The notes: generated from the sequence alone by a model not told the origin. Positions 23,641-35,749 are shown, counted from the first letter of the stretch. The stretch is DNA of 64,000 bases from Erythrophleum ivorense (GCA_026724425.1 JAIUCV010000231.1:806001-870000), one strand, 5' to 3'. Numbers and translations are program-made.

Positions 23641-24296
23641 TTATATATACCTCAAAACTTAAATGGAAGCTCATTTAGACAGGTAATGTTTTTAGAGATT
23701 TTAAATTCTTAAAATTCATTCTCATGAGACAATTATGGTATTTTACATTTTAATATTTACTAGGTCACTGATGCTAATAATGGCCATAAGAGACTTACAC
23801 AAAGGCCAGAGATGTCATTTCAATTCCCTCATGCTAATAAAAATATTACAATTGACCATGGTACTGTATTTGCACTTGAATATGTTAACACAATTGTAGT
23901 TGATTTTGTATGTTATTTGAAATGAAATTTTATTGATTGATTTTAGACATATTTTGTATTTTTTTATTGATAACATTTATTTAAATAACAATTCCTTTCA
24001 TTTTATTATTTCAGGTCATACACTATGATTTTCAATTTGCTGTAAAACAGCTCTTTGTGATAAAGTTCAAGAGTTAAAGAAATGATCATATATATTATCT
24101 TGTAACTCTATTTGATGACACTATTTAGTTAGTAGACTTATAATGTATTTTTTGGTATTTTGTTATTGACATCCATGAAATTAATAACTTGTAGTTGTTC
24201 TTTTAATTAAAAAGTTAATGAATTTTTTTTAACAGAATAAGTTATAATTTTTTTTTGCTATAATTATTAAATTATTTTTTAGGGCAACTACAAATA

Positions 24297-24732
24297 GTCA
24301 ATTGTACAATTATTTTTAATGATTATAACAATTGTCAGCATATGATTGTTGTTATAAGTCTCTTTTATCGACAATAAAAAATGCAATCAAATACTAATAT
24401 TAGTCATTTGTAAAATCGGTTTTAGTGACCATAATATTTGCTAGCATATAATTGCCACTATATGTCCATTTTTATCGACAATAAAAAAAGGCTATTAAAT
24501 GTTGGTGTTAATTGATTATGGACTTCGTTTTGGTGGCAATAACAATTGCCGATAAAGAATTGCCACTATAATTCCCCTATTTTTACAGACAATAAAAAAG
24601 GCCATCAAAAGTTAACATTAGCCAATTATAGAATACTTTTTAGTAGCCATAACATTTGTTGCTAAATAATTGCCAATAAAAGCTCTTTACTTTTATCGGC
24701 AATTGAATGGGTCTTCACTAGCCTTTGTTACA
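24297..24732. repeat. Four tandem subterminal repeats of about 108 bp of the CACTA element
   Basis: Units at 24297-24402, 24403-24510, 24511-24620 and 24621-24732 (106, 108, 110 and ~112 bp). Each has a TTTTAGTGACCATAA-type block, an AATTGCCACTATA-type block and a TTTTATCGACAATAAAAAA-type block. Subterminal repeat arrays are where CACTA DNA-binding proteins act; the motif GCCACTA/TTAGTGGC occurs several times. Confidence 0.75.
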
Positions 24733-24828
24733 ATTGCGGCTAAAACTTTTAGTGACTCTGGATACACCGACAAATGATTAACCGCCGATGAAAGTGTTGG
24801 TGGCAATTATTATTGTCGCTAATATGCA

Positions 24829-24845
24829 ATATAATGGTTGTAGTG
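24829..24845. repeat. 3' terminal inverted repeat of the CACTA element
   Basis: The sequence ATATAATGGTTGTAGTG is the reverse complement of CACTACAACCATTATAT, with the diagnostic CACTA at the outer edge. The next three bases (ATG) would be the 3-bp target duplication. LINE-derived coding sequence starts immediately outside. Confidence 0.75.
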
Positions 24846-25720
24846 ATGGCTTCGAAACACCCATCCTCATTGAATTTAATTTGATTGCCCATTAGACGAA
24901 ACTAGCGACCATCATTGCTACAGCCACTAACTTGATTAACCACAGGATCAACAGGTCCATCATTGATTAACCAAAACTCACTAGTAGAATTAAGGGCTTT
25001 ATTCATGATTAAAAACGGATCCAGTGGGGATCTTTCAAACACTCATTCACATGTTCCCTTCTAAAAATGCCAACACCACATTACAACCACTGATTTTTCA
25101 AAATCCCCAATTTTTAATTTAGGCAAAACCTCATTTCTTGTGTTATAGCTACTGAACTAAACATCAAAGGAGAACAAACCATACTTGCTTCGCCCATTCA
25201 CATATCCAGAGAAGATGTTCCATCATTTCATTCTTTAGGTGACAACGTGGGCATAAGGGGAAAGGACTACATTTTCTTTTCCAGAGGTTCTCCTTATTGG
25301 TAGTAAACCATTGCAAACTTTTCATATGAAGTGTTTGACTTTAGGAGGAACTTTCAATTTCCATATTACACTCCCCATTCATTAGGAGGCTAATATGAAG
25401 AACTAGCTTTTTCCTTAGACTCCACATTAGATAAATTCAAAGCATATTGATGATAACCCAATTTGGCCAAGTAATTGTCATTTTTGGCTTCAGCCCAAAT
25501 CAATTTATCTGTCCTTCTATTATTAGAAATTGGGATTTTTTTTTTCTAATAGCTTGAATCTCTTCATTAGACAACCAATCTTCCACACTAAATAAGCCCA
25601 AACTTCCATTGATTATAAATTCTGTGACAAAACAATTCTCGAACTTTTCATAGGGGACACTCAAATATACTTTGAAATTTTGTAAATTTGGAACACATGG
25701 ACCTTTTCAAAAAAAAATTT
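24846..25720 (-). pseudogene. LINE (L1-type) ORF2 C-terminal remnant
   Basis: On the minus strand, in order: VEDWLSNEEIQAI (about 25590), RTDKLIWAEAKNDNYLAK (about 25500), VIWKLKVPPKVKHF (about 25360), NLWKRKCSPFPLCPRCH (about 25290-25240) and MMEHLLWICEWAKQVWF (about 25230-25180). This is the zinc-finger-like region after the reverse transcriptase in plant LINEs (zf-RVT). A degraded RNase-H-like start (QIKFNEDGCFEA) lies at the CACTA junction. Frames are broken. The reverse transcriptase itself is not seen, so this is a fragment. Confidence 0.8.
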
Positions 25721-27122
25721 TCTTTTTTCACCATTACCTATAACCAAACACAGCTCCTTAGATAACAAAACTCTACCTTCCAAAATTTTGAAAGTAAAGA
25801 AAAAAATAAATGCCATTAAAATTGAACTTAAGTATATATAAATCCTTTAGCACTCATCATAAAAATGTTACTTGAACAAATAATTTTGGACAAAGATTTT
25901 ACTTTTTAAGAAAAGAAGTTGTACCTTATAAATTCATATCATGTTTGAATTAAATTCTTTTTAGCATTATTTTTTATAACATTTTAAAAAAAGTTGATTG
26001 ATTTAACTTTGTTTGGGTTGCGTAAAAAAAAGGATGTTATTTTTTTTTACAATAACATTGGCAGTGTAAATTATTGTGCTGGTGAATTTAAAAGACACAT
26101 CATGTCAAACTCATTATTGTTAACTTTTAAGAACATAGCATCAGCCAAATAAAAATAAATAAGTATATTATTTTAGAAAAAAATTAACTAAATTATTTTT
26201 TATTTAACTCTCACAACAATATATATACATATTTCAAATATTTTTACTTTACTTTATATCTTTGTTATCCTTTTAAATTTCCTCCATTGCTTTAGTTATA
26301 TATAACAATGCATTATTTTTAGATATTAATTTTAATTAATATTTTACCTTTTTTAAAGATAGTTTAAGCGTGGTTAAATGTTAGTTCTAAAATTTGTGTA
26401 TTAAAAATATAATTCAACTATAGTTCACAAAAATTAGGTAGTTTCTTCCAAGTTAAATCAGAATTCAAAAGAATTGATATTTAAAGTATTAGAGCATGAA
26501 TGATTAGTTATAAGTGAAATATCATAAAATAAATTTAAAAAGTTATAATTCAATTTGTATAAATTCATATATTCAACTCCAACTCAAGTCATTTAGGTGG
26601 GTTGGATTTTGTGGACTATTTAATGTCGTGGTTGATAAAGTTTAGATCTTTTAGTGTTTTTTTAAGGCTTATTTAGTACACTATATTAAGCCTATAAATT
26701 AATATATTACATCATAAACTTATTATATATTTGATGCAAGTAATATATTATATAAATTTATATATTAAATTTTTTTTATACATTAAAATCATGTACAACC
26801 TCATCAACTTTAAGAAGTGTGATTAGACTTAATTAGATTTTGATATATAATGTCTTATCAATACTTTCTCATTCTAACTCTACCTGTAAGAATATTTATA
26901 GGTTGAGCTAGGTCGACTTTTGACCAAACTTGGTGCCCAACCCAATTTTACACTAGACTATTTGGTTTAAACCCAGTGACCAAGCCAGTTGGTTTACTAT
27001 CAAGTTGAGCTGAATTGGTTTTCGAGTTAGCCATGCTCCTTTTTTTCAATTTTTTTAAGGTTATAAAGTGACCCTTAAATAATGAATTTTTTAAAAAAAT
27101 CATAGGTTAAGCTAGATCGACT
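25721..27122. other. AT-rich intergenic DNA
   Basis: No gene recognised. The stretch 26890-27120 is a low-complexity GGTTGAGCTAGGTCGACT-type sequence resembling the one at 30180-30740. Confidence 0.4.
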
Positions 27123-30100
27123 TGTAGCATCTTCTTGAAAATGAAATTTTTATTATTTTATGAAATTGATTAAATTAAATTAACTAAGTTAGGGACCTTT
27201 AAATTATAAGTCCTAATAGGTGAAATTGGGAATTGATGAATTCTGGAAAAGAAACTAGAATTTTCAAAAGTTATTAGGTATTTAATTGGAATTTTTTTGA
27301 ATTTTTAAGATATATTTAAAATTAAAGATAATTTAGTAAATGCCTAATAATTAAGGAATAAATATTTAGGAGATGAAATTTTTAGAGAATCCTAAGCCAC
27401 TAAGACCCTAAAAATATAAAAAATTATTTAAAAAATAAAAATACTTAGGTCAATTTTAAAGGTCAAATTACAATTAGTAAAAGTTTAAGGTTTAAAAACA
27501 TAATTTTGACTGAGTCCAAAATACAATTTTCTCAAGCCAAAAACATAATTTTAGCCAAAAGAAATTTGATAGGCTATAAATAATTGAATTGGTTCAAAAT
27601 GATCGTTACAAATTATGGACAACTTCTATAACGGCTACTTTCCCTAAAGCTTAACTTACATGAAGATATCATGCATTAAACTATATGAAATTATATATAT
27701 ATATATATCTGTACAAAGAGAGATGACGCATCCCAAGCTTTACCACCTTACTCCTCTATATATATGCAAATCCTTTCTTTAGAAAACTCACCTATACACA
27801 CAAACTAAATCCCAAAACTCTGCTACTCCACTATCTTAATCCAAATACTTTCTAAAATTATACCTCTCTAACCACTTACCCAAACTTTGTCTTTGTAACT
27901 TGAAAGAAGGAGAACATGAGAGTAGGAGCAATAAGAAGAGAAGAAGGAAACTTTGGATCCATCCTTGGATAAGGCATCTTTCCTTGTCTTATTGAAAATT
28001 TGCATGTTTTCATCTTCTATTCATTGTACTCATCAACATCTTCTACTTTCCATCTTCTTTCATCTTAGCCATTTCCATTTTCCTCATGCATTAAGTTGTC
28101 ATGTTGATTCTTGTTAAGTGTTTTACTCTTCAAAATATCCATGATAATAGTTGTTTAAAGTTTGTGGAGTGCTAAAATGCTAAGAAGAATCATTGGAAGC
28201 CATTTCCTTTATTGTTTCTTACAAACCATCAATACGGAAGAGATTTTGAATGAGAGAAATTGAGGTTTTCATGAAGTAACTAGGTTACTTCCAAAATGCA
28301 TATTTTAGTTGTATATACCTTTATTTAAAAGGTCTAGGATGAATTTGTTGAAGAAAAGGATAATTTTAGGAAGAAAACGCAGTAAAAAAGCAAATCAGGG
28401 GTCTCTAGCGTAGTCTAGCCACGTTGGCAACACAGACCCATGCTAGAAACCAAAATTTTACATCCCTTGATACCTAACATAGCCATGCTATGTTCAAGAG
28501 GGGTTCTAACATGACCAGTCTATATTTAGTGAAAAAGGATTGAAATTCAAGGTTTTCAACCCTAATTTCTAGAGAAACTTGTCCCAGATATATCATTACA
28601 TATAACCCATGTATCCCCTTTCAAGTTTAAGCATTTTAGAGGCCCTAAAATGTATAATGTGGTTATAAAGATTGATGCAAAGTTTGCTAAAATTCAATCA
28701 AGATAAGTAGTGGTATTTTCCTCAATCATCATAAGCATATGTTGATTTTAGTATGCATTATGTTTGATTGGTAAATGACCACTCTAACAGAAATCTATAG
28801 CTAAAGTTCAACTTATACTTTATGGTTGGCATGCTTTGTCTATGACTATCTGCTATGATTTACAACTCTAAGAATTTAATCTGTAGATGGCTTTTTTAAA
28901 ATTTGATACACAAGCAATGATACCAAAGTAAAATCTATGATTAAAGTTAGTACATAATCAAGAGGAAAAGGCCCCTTGCTAACAATATTATGTTTTACAG
29001 GATGGTCTTCAGGGAAAACAAGTCCTTCATGGATTTTAGTTGCTTGCAATAAGTGGATCCACCATTATGAGACACCTTGGTCTGCAACTATGACATAAAC
29101 AGTTACATATACTAATTGTATTAACAAATTTCATGATTTGCATAGATAAGAACGGTGGTTATTCAATCTTAAAAATGTTGAAAACCTAAGTTTTATATTA
29201 GATAGTATGGGATGCCTAATATAACACTTTTGTATTTGAAAATTTAAGTTTGTATCAAGTAATATAGGATACTTGTTTCAGTATTTATGGACCTTTTCTA
29301 TGTTGGCCAACATTTTTAAATGTGATTAACTAAGGTTCCTTAAAAAGGATTTGTCTAATGATTTTGGCATTACATATGAGCTATAGATTATTGTGTTATG
29401 TTGAGCTATATAAGTTATGCAAATTATTATTTATAATGAGCTATATAACTCATATAAGATATTATTCTATGATTATATTGTAAAATAGGCTATCCTACAT
29501 TTATATATGCCAATGAATTAATGCTTGACTTGTTGAATATTTTGTTTGAGATGATATTCTAAGATAGATAAGAGATGAGTCAAAAAATATTTTCTATAAA
29601 CACAATAATTTGAACATTACTTGTTTTCAAATTTTTATCATATCTTATTGAAAATTTCTAAATTCTCACCTCTTGTCTAGGTAATGTGTTCAGATAGAAA
29701 AAATTTTGGTGACTAGAAATGTGATTAAAATTGAATGGATTTACTTTGATATACTTCGTATAAGTTGAGTCTAAATTATGGTAAATATGAAACCAAAGAT
29801 GATGACTGTTTCTAACAATGTTCAACAGACACCTCCTCCTTCAACCCCTGGAGCTTGAGATAGTTATATGGAAATAGATATAATAACTTAATAGCTGAAC
29901 TTTCTTCATGGAGTTCTTTTAATTTATGTATTTATGTAAATGTTAACTCCATATGTCTAAATGATGTGTTGATTTTAGGGTCAATCTATATGAACTATAT
30001 AACAGGTGACCTATACAGAGACTAAACATAACATGACAAACTAAATATAATAGTAAAGAACATCAAATATGGATTTATATATATGAAACCTCTTTACAAC

Positions 30101-30170
30101 TATGTTGAGATTTTGAGAAAATGTTAGTATTAAATATGCATAGCATAATTAAAATATAAAATAAGTAAAG
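27123..30170 (+). mobile_element. Possible long LTR or LTR-derived sequence
   Basis: It begins TGTAGCATC, reminiscent of the TGTAACATCC start of the LTR at 19164. Further in there is a TATA region (27745-27770, CTCTATATATATGC), a purine-rich leader (about 27900-27960) and, near 29660-29710, a TTCTCACCTCTTGTCTAGG stretch of a type seen near the 3' side of long gypsy LTRs. No protein domains, no clear 3' end and no target duplication were found, so this is a tentative call. Confidence 0.3.
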
Positions 30171-30179
30171 GGGTTGCAC

Positions 30180-30740
30180 AACCTAATCAAATGACTTGGG
30201 CTAATGCGGTCAAATTTTTTTGGGCCCAACCAAACTCGATCATATATGACTAAGCAAGGCCAAGTAAAGGTGATCTTAAGCCAAGTTAAGCTAGGTATTA
30301 GCTTAACTTAGTACTTGACCTAATTTTGCATTGGGCTTCCTTTTTCTAAGCCTGGTACTTGACCTAACTTAACTCAGTCTAATATTGGGTTAGGTTGAGC
30401 TAATTTTTTGAATTGGTTGAGCCTTTTTTTTTTGGTAAAAATTATGAATTTTTTTTTGAAAAAATAAAATTTTTATATGAGTCTTTATAATATATATATA
30501 AATATAATTAATAGGATTAGGCCAAGGCAAAATTAACTAACATGGCTAGCTTAATGCCTTAGCTAGCTCGATTATGTGGCCTAACTTGACATACATTTTT
30601 TTTTTGTCTTAGCCAAACCCAATCTAATGTGATCAGGTAAGGGTAATCATAGGTTAGGTTAGGTATTGGCCTAACCTATAACCTAGCCTTATTTTACATT
30701 AGGCTTCTTTTTCTAAGCGTAGTCAGCACAGTATTGGGTC
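30180..30740. repeat. Low-complexity block with an internal duplication
   Basis: Segments about 30215-30360 and 30590-30735 are diverged direct copies. Both run GCCCAACCAAACTCGATC or GCCAAACCCAATCTAATG, then GTAAAGGTGATC or GTAAGGGTAATC, then GCTAGGTATTAGC or TTAGGTATTGGC, then a pyrimidine-rich TTGGGCTTCCTTTTTCTAAGC-type end. The block is built from TTGGGTTAGGTTGAGC-like words. Confidence 0.5.
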
Positions 30741-31978
30741 ACTAGGCACCATGTGCAGTCCAATTAACCCATGCTCTCTCTATAAAAATTAATATAACAT
30801 AATTAATAAATTTAAATAAATAGAGTATGTTCTTAAATAAAGAGTATTTTTGTCAAAAGAATTAACTTTTATCTTATCTAATATTATACAGTACATTATC
30901 TAATATTATATAATACATCACTAAACATATGGTAATATTATCTTATACACTATTACACTAAATATTGTATAATCTTAAAATTTTATCACAAATTATCTTA
31001 TTGAGTCTTATCCTATACAACATAACAAATGGACCCCTGTAAAGTTCATATAGAGTTTTGAAGAAAAAAAAAAAAGAGAATGAGAGAAAAAGAAAAGGTA
31101 GGCCATATATATTTTTACTGTTTATACCACCTTTTCTCTCCTTATACTTTCCAAAAATTTTATAATAAAGAACTCTAATTAATCTTTACACTAGTTGACA
31201 TGGGCTCGAAACATTCTAGGATGTTCTTGTTATTTATACCTTAGATAAGCAGAGTAATATTTCATAATCTCCTTATTTATAAGTTTAAAAAATGTTCAAA
31301 TATAAAGAAAATTGCATAATGGGAGTTGAGAAGCGCCAAAAATGTACCTGGAAGTATATATAAAAAAAGAATTCAATAGTTACATAAAAAATAAATAGAA
31401 AAAAATTGAATAACAGAATGCATGAAACGTAATTTGAATGCTAAAACACGAATTATATAGATGTTGAATCTTACATGTAAACATTATTTTAAAATCTAAT
31501 TATTAATACTGGAGATACACATTACAGATTGTGGGTATGTGTAAACTTTAAAGCAACAAATTTGGTAAATTATTTTATTTTATTTTTCTTTTTAGCTTGA
31601 TGATAAACCTACTCCAACCCATTCCAAGATCTAGCTTTTTTCTTTAAATATATATATTAAAAAATAATATAAATGTTCAAAGCAAAAGCTGTTGAAAGAA
31701 TCACTTTATTTGCATTTCCCATCAAGATTTTGTCCTGTTCTTTATATTTGGGTTATCTTGACTCCTCTTACCAAAATAAAAGATGCTTAAAATGGACCCA
31801 CCAGATTCATACGTAGATTTTAAAATCAGAATCTTTACCAAAACAAAAATAATAGATCAGAAAATTGATTTGCTCTCAATATGAAACACACAACTAAAAA
31901 TAATCATGTTCGATACGTATTTGAATACGTAGTCAAGTCCCCTAGATAAAAGAAATAGTAAATATTAAAAAAAAAATT
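30741..31978. other. AT-rich intergenic DNA
   Basis: No gene or clear element. Repeated ATTATCTAATATTATA words occur around 30870-30990. Confidence 0.4.
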
Positions 31979-32281
31979 CTTTAAACTTTAAGTTATTTAC
32001 AAATAGTCTTTTAAGTTTTTTAAAATTAAAAATTAATTTTTTTAATTTTTGCATTTTAAGAAATAAGTTTTTTATGTAACCTTAAACTCCTTTATTACGT
32101 GGCAAGCTTTCATTTATTTTTAATATTATAGCATGTCCCCAACAAAGTGTTATGGGATAGCCTGGCATTTGGAGTAATAGTATTAGGAGTAATAGAAGGA
32201 CTTAACTGTGAAAAATGAAAAACCAATTTTTTTGGTTTTAAAAGTTCAAAGGGCATTTAAAAGTAATTCAAAATTTGAGAG
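31979..32281. mobile_element. MITE-like foldback element of about 300 bp
   Basis: The first ~60 bp (CTTTAAACTTTAAGTTATTT...) match the reverse complement of the last ~60 bp (CTCTCAAATTTTGAATTACTTTTAAATG...) with substitutions along the whole length. Such long imperfect inverted arms on a ~300-bp AT-rich unit are typical of MITEs, perhaps Mutator-like. A target duplication was not identified. Confidence 0.45.
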
Positions 32282-32534
32282 GGATTTGCTTGTTTTCCAA
32301 TAAAAAAATTATAAGTTGCCATATCTGGGATGTCCATAAAGACTCGTTAACTACAACAAAAGGGAAAGATCCCTTGTGACAAAATCATGGTGAAAGGGAC
32401 ATTCCAGAGGAAGTATCAAGCTACCACAACCTTTAAGCAATGCAAGAAGAGTAGTAGCTTGGTGTGTCGCCAACCTTTAAAAAAGATGTGAGTCTCTGTG
32501 ATATTCTGAGAGCCTTTTCCTTTTCTGCTGCAGT

Positions 32535-32540
32535 TATAAA
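32535..32540 (+). promoter_or_regulatory. TATA box of the X8-domain gene
   Basis: TATAAA lies 76 bp before the start codon at 32611, giving a leader of roughly 45 bases. Confidence 0.55.
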
Positions 32541-32610
32541 ACTATTAGTGTGCGATTATGTGAAGCATAGTTCCAGGTTAATTAGATCCCAGCAAGGCTC
32601 CTGAAAAACT

Positions 32611-33617
32611 ATGATTTCTCCGGGGCTCAGAGTTTTGATAAATGTACTGCTCCTTTTGACTCTGTCTGTTCAAGTACATGGTAAAGTCAGTATTTCTTCT
32701 ATTTGCATTTAGCTTGGTCTATGACTTCCTGCGAAGCATTATTTTGAAATGGGTTTGGTATTTAATGGTGAAGGTGCAATTGCAACCATTATTTGTAGAG
32801 AAAAAAATTACAAAATAAACAAATAATTAAAAAACAAAGCAATGTCGTGTTTGATCAGTGTCTACCACTCATCAAACATCATACCGTACTTGAAATTGCA
32901 CATGAGTACTTCATATTTTGTCCTATAATAATATTTGTATTGTGTCATGTCATGTATCTATGCTAGTGTTCATGTTTCTTTGGGGTAATTTGATCATTTC
33001 AGGGCAATTTAAGGAGTGGTGCGTAGCTGATGAGCAGACTCCAGATCATGAGCTGCAGAGAGCCCTAGATTGGGCATGTGGAAAGGGTGGAGCAGATTGC
33101 CACAAGATACAAGCGAACCAGGCTTGCTACCTGCCAAATACAGTGAAGGACCATGCCTCTTATGCCTTCAACAATTACTACCAGAAGTTTAAGCACAAAG
33201 GAGCTTCCTGCTACTTCAATTCTGCTGCAATTACCACCGATCTTGACCCAAGTAACATCTCTACATCATCTCCCATTACTTCACTTGGCTTTATATCAAG
33301 CTTATAACAAGGAGAAAGCAAATTATCAATTGATTTTAAGAATAGTCGTATGTGCGATTTTTAAAGTTTCTGCTATCAAGTTTTTCAATAAAAATATAAT
33401 ATGTGAAAAAAGTTGTTTTGAAAGCTCCAACCCACACAGTGCTAAACCATATAAAAATCCACTTATTATGATTTTATTTGAAAATTTTAATAGCAAAAAT
33501 ATAAAAATTATACCTTAATTTTTTCCTTGATTTATATCTAATATCACTGCAAACGATATATCATATTTTTGTGCAATGACAGGCCATGGGTCCTGCAAGT
33601 TTGAGTTTCTTCCTTGA
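32611..33617 (+). CDS. X8-domain (CBM43) secreted protein, plasmodesmal callose-binding type
   Basis: Three exons: 32611-32680, 33003-33251 and 33583-33617. Joints are G|gtaaag...cag|GG, A|gtaaca...cag|GC, and a stop TGA at 33615-33617, giving 117 residues. Residues 1-23 are a signal peptide (MISPGLRVLINVLLLLTL start). The rest is one X8 domain with six cysteines in family order: EWC, WAC, ADC, QACYLP, ASCYF and GSCKFE. Aromatic motifs typical of the fold are present (YAFNNYYQ). X8 modules bind beta-1,3-glucan (callose), so the product should act in the apoplast, possibly at plasmodesmata. It is short for the family: it lacks the Ser-rich tail and GPI-anchor signal of PDCB proteins and ends soon after FEFLP. 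Stand-alone X8 proteins of this size are known. The glucanase domain found in some relatives is absent. Exon 3 was located by homology of its ten residues. Confidence 0.85.
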
Positions 33618-33861
33618 ATTAGACTTGAACTGTGAAGTAACTTCTCAGCCAAAATGGAGCAAATAGGAAGTGAAGAAAAAAAAGAAAAAAAGAAAAAAAG
33701 AGCCTATGAATGGTATCTTGAAGGGAGTAAGAATTGCCGTGTTTCTTTCTGTCTCTGTCTTGGATTCTTATGCAATTTGTTGAATTCAAACAGTGATATG
33801 GGAATATGATTTTGGAATTTGGATTCTTATACATCTGAAACTTAAATACTCAGGTTATATG
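33618..33861 (+). other. 3' untranslated region and flank of the X8 gene
   Basis: Follows the stop codon. No strong AATAAA was pinned down. A poly(A)-rich stretch (AAAAAAAAGAAAAAAAGAAAA-like, near 33677-33700) is present. Confidence 0.4.
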
Positions 33862-34311
33862 CTTAGAATAGTTTTAAGTTTTTACCACCAGAAGAAAGAA
33901 TAAATAAGAAAATACTTCCTATAATAATAGTATGTGAAATTGGAATTTTATTTTCGGGGACTTTTTTTAGTTGGAGATTTAGAGGCACCAAAGCAGCATA
34001 AGTACAAATGCTATAGCTAAGCACGTAAATTCGTAAATGAGTGTACGTCATTTTTCTCCCCCTCCCCCCCCCCCCAAAAAAGTCTAAATCCTGACTAAAT
34101 TATCTTAAAAATGAACAAATTATATTCAAGAAAATAAATAAACTTTAACCAAATAGTTAAGATTTCTTCAAAATGTTTAATTTTTCTTCCATAAATTGAG
34201 ACAATTCAGATTCCAACATATGGGATATATCTTAAAAGAACAACCAAAAACTAGGAAATTATAAAATGATGTTGTAACTAGATTGGGTGAGCAAATGTAG
34301 CTTCCAATAAA
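33862..34311. repeat. Direct repeat, copy 1 (~450 bp)
   Basis: Collinear with 35274-35749 over its whole length. Shared blocks include CTTAGAATAGTT.TAAGTTTTTAC, TTAGTTGGAGATTTAGA, ATAGCTAAGCACGTAA, TAGTTAAGATTTCTTCAAAA and CAAATGTAGCTTCCAAT. This copy carries a C-run (34064-34075) where the other carries an ATT array. Confidence 0.85.
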
Positions 34312-35273
34312 TAGATAGATTAAATCAAGATCCTAGGAAGGTAAAGGAGACAAGTTCAACAAACTAAAAAAAGGTAAAAGGAGAGAGAAAATATGTAAAA
34401 TTTATTCTAATTCAACTCCTTAATCTATGTCTAGTCTCATTAAAATTTTAAGATATTTTCTGACTAAAAATAATAAACTTACGGAGATAATAGTTTTATT
34501 TTGTAATCACCACTAACATAAACTTCCACACTCACCACAAAATTTTTAACAAAATTTTATATAGTTAACCATTAACTATATCACTCAAAATTTTATATAG
34601 AATCACTAAAATGATTTTATTTCTTTTTGAGATACTTTCAACACTTAAGAAACTTATGCTTTTAGTAAGCAAATATACCAGATATTAAGCTTAATAATTT
34701 TACAAAAATTTTGAAGGTGCTATGTTTCTTTTTCTCTACAATTTTTTTACTCTTTGCATTTGAATTTGCTTGTATATACGCTTTTTGCATTTTCTAGTCA
34801 TTAGAAAAAATTTTGATGTTCAACATTCTTTTTTGTTAGAACATTCTTGTTTTGTTTCTAATATTTAAAAAGTTTTAGTATTACAACTATTGTCGCCAAT
34901 AATGCTCTTGTCATAAACTCATCTGCTCAATTCATCATAAATGCTATTACGAAACTTAAAAAGTAGATTAGAGAAACAATTCATTTTTTTTGTAATAATC
35001 AAAACAGTTGCAATAGAAAAACATTTATGTTTTATCCTCAGTTTACGCAAAAATTATAATTTTTTTAATTATTTATGCATTAATTATTTTGTCGTTTAAT
35101 TCATTAGAACAATTAGACTTGTGTCTAAAAACAAATACATTGTGGGCTGAGTATAAATTGAATCATATAAAATTCATACAATGAATTAGAGAATTCAAAT
35201 GAGTTTTTATATAAATATTAATTGAGTTTTGTTATCATTAAAGTCTTGAGTCTATAACTTTAGATCAACAATA
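34312..35273. other. AT-rich spacer between the direct repeats
   Basis: No gene recognised. It holds AAAATTTTATATAG-type repeats near 34540-34600. Confidence 0.4.
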
Positions 35274-35437
35274 CTTAGAATAGTTCTAAGTTTTTACTTC
35301 CAAAAGAATAAATAAATAAATAAATATTTCTTATAATAGTTCATGAAATTGGATTTTTTTTGGGACTTTTGTTAGTTGGAGATTTAGAAGAACCAAGGCC
35401 GTCATAGCTAAGCACGTAACTTTGTAAATGAGTATAC

Positions 35438-35476
<39 letters not shown>

Positions 35477-35749
35477 TTGCCCCCAAAAAAAGAAGAGTAT
35501 AAATCTGTCTAGATCATCTTAAAAACAAATAAATCATATTCAAGAAATAAACAATTTTTTTAGATAATCTAAATAGTTAAGATTTCTTCAAAATGTTTCA
35601 TTTTTCTTCCATAAATTAAGATAATCCAGATTCCAAAATGTGTTCTAAGTTTTGCTTTTTGGCATATATCTTAAAAGAACTTCCAAAACTAGGAAATTAT
35701 AAAATAATGTTATAACTAGATTGGCTGACCAAATGTAGCTTCCAATGAA
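35274..35749. repeat. Direct repeat, copy 2 (~475 bp)
   Basis: Second copy of 33862-34311, shifted by about 1.4 kb. It differs by many substitutions, a short insertion near 35640-35660 (TGTTCTAAGTTTTGC) and the (ATT)n array at 35439-35476. Confidence 0.85.
35439..35476. repeat. (ATT)n microsatellite
   Basis: About twelve ATT units inside the second direct repeat, replacing the poly-C tract of copy 1. Confidence 0.95.

Larger units (their letters stand above)
14101..24845 (+). mobile_element. Decayed CACTA (En/Spm-type) DNA transposon, split by an LTR
   Basis: The element reads left to right: transposase-associated domain (14151), TNP2 transposase (14680-16190), DUF4218 (16249), DUF4216 (17180-17817), Ptta/En-Spm domain (17980-19163, resuming 23061-23640), subterminal repeats (24297-24732) and the 3' terminal repeat ending TTGTAGTG at 24845, the reverse complement of CACTACAA. 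All five protein domains are typical companions in plant CACTA elements. The 5' terminus was not found, so the left limit given is only the start of recognisable sequence. Stops and frameshifts make it non-autonomous now. Confidence 0.85.
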
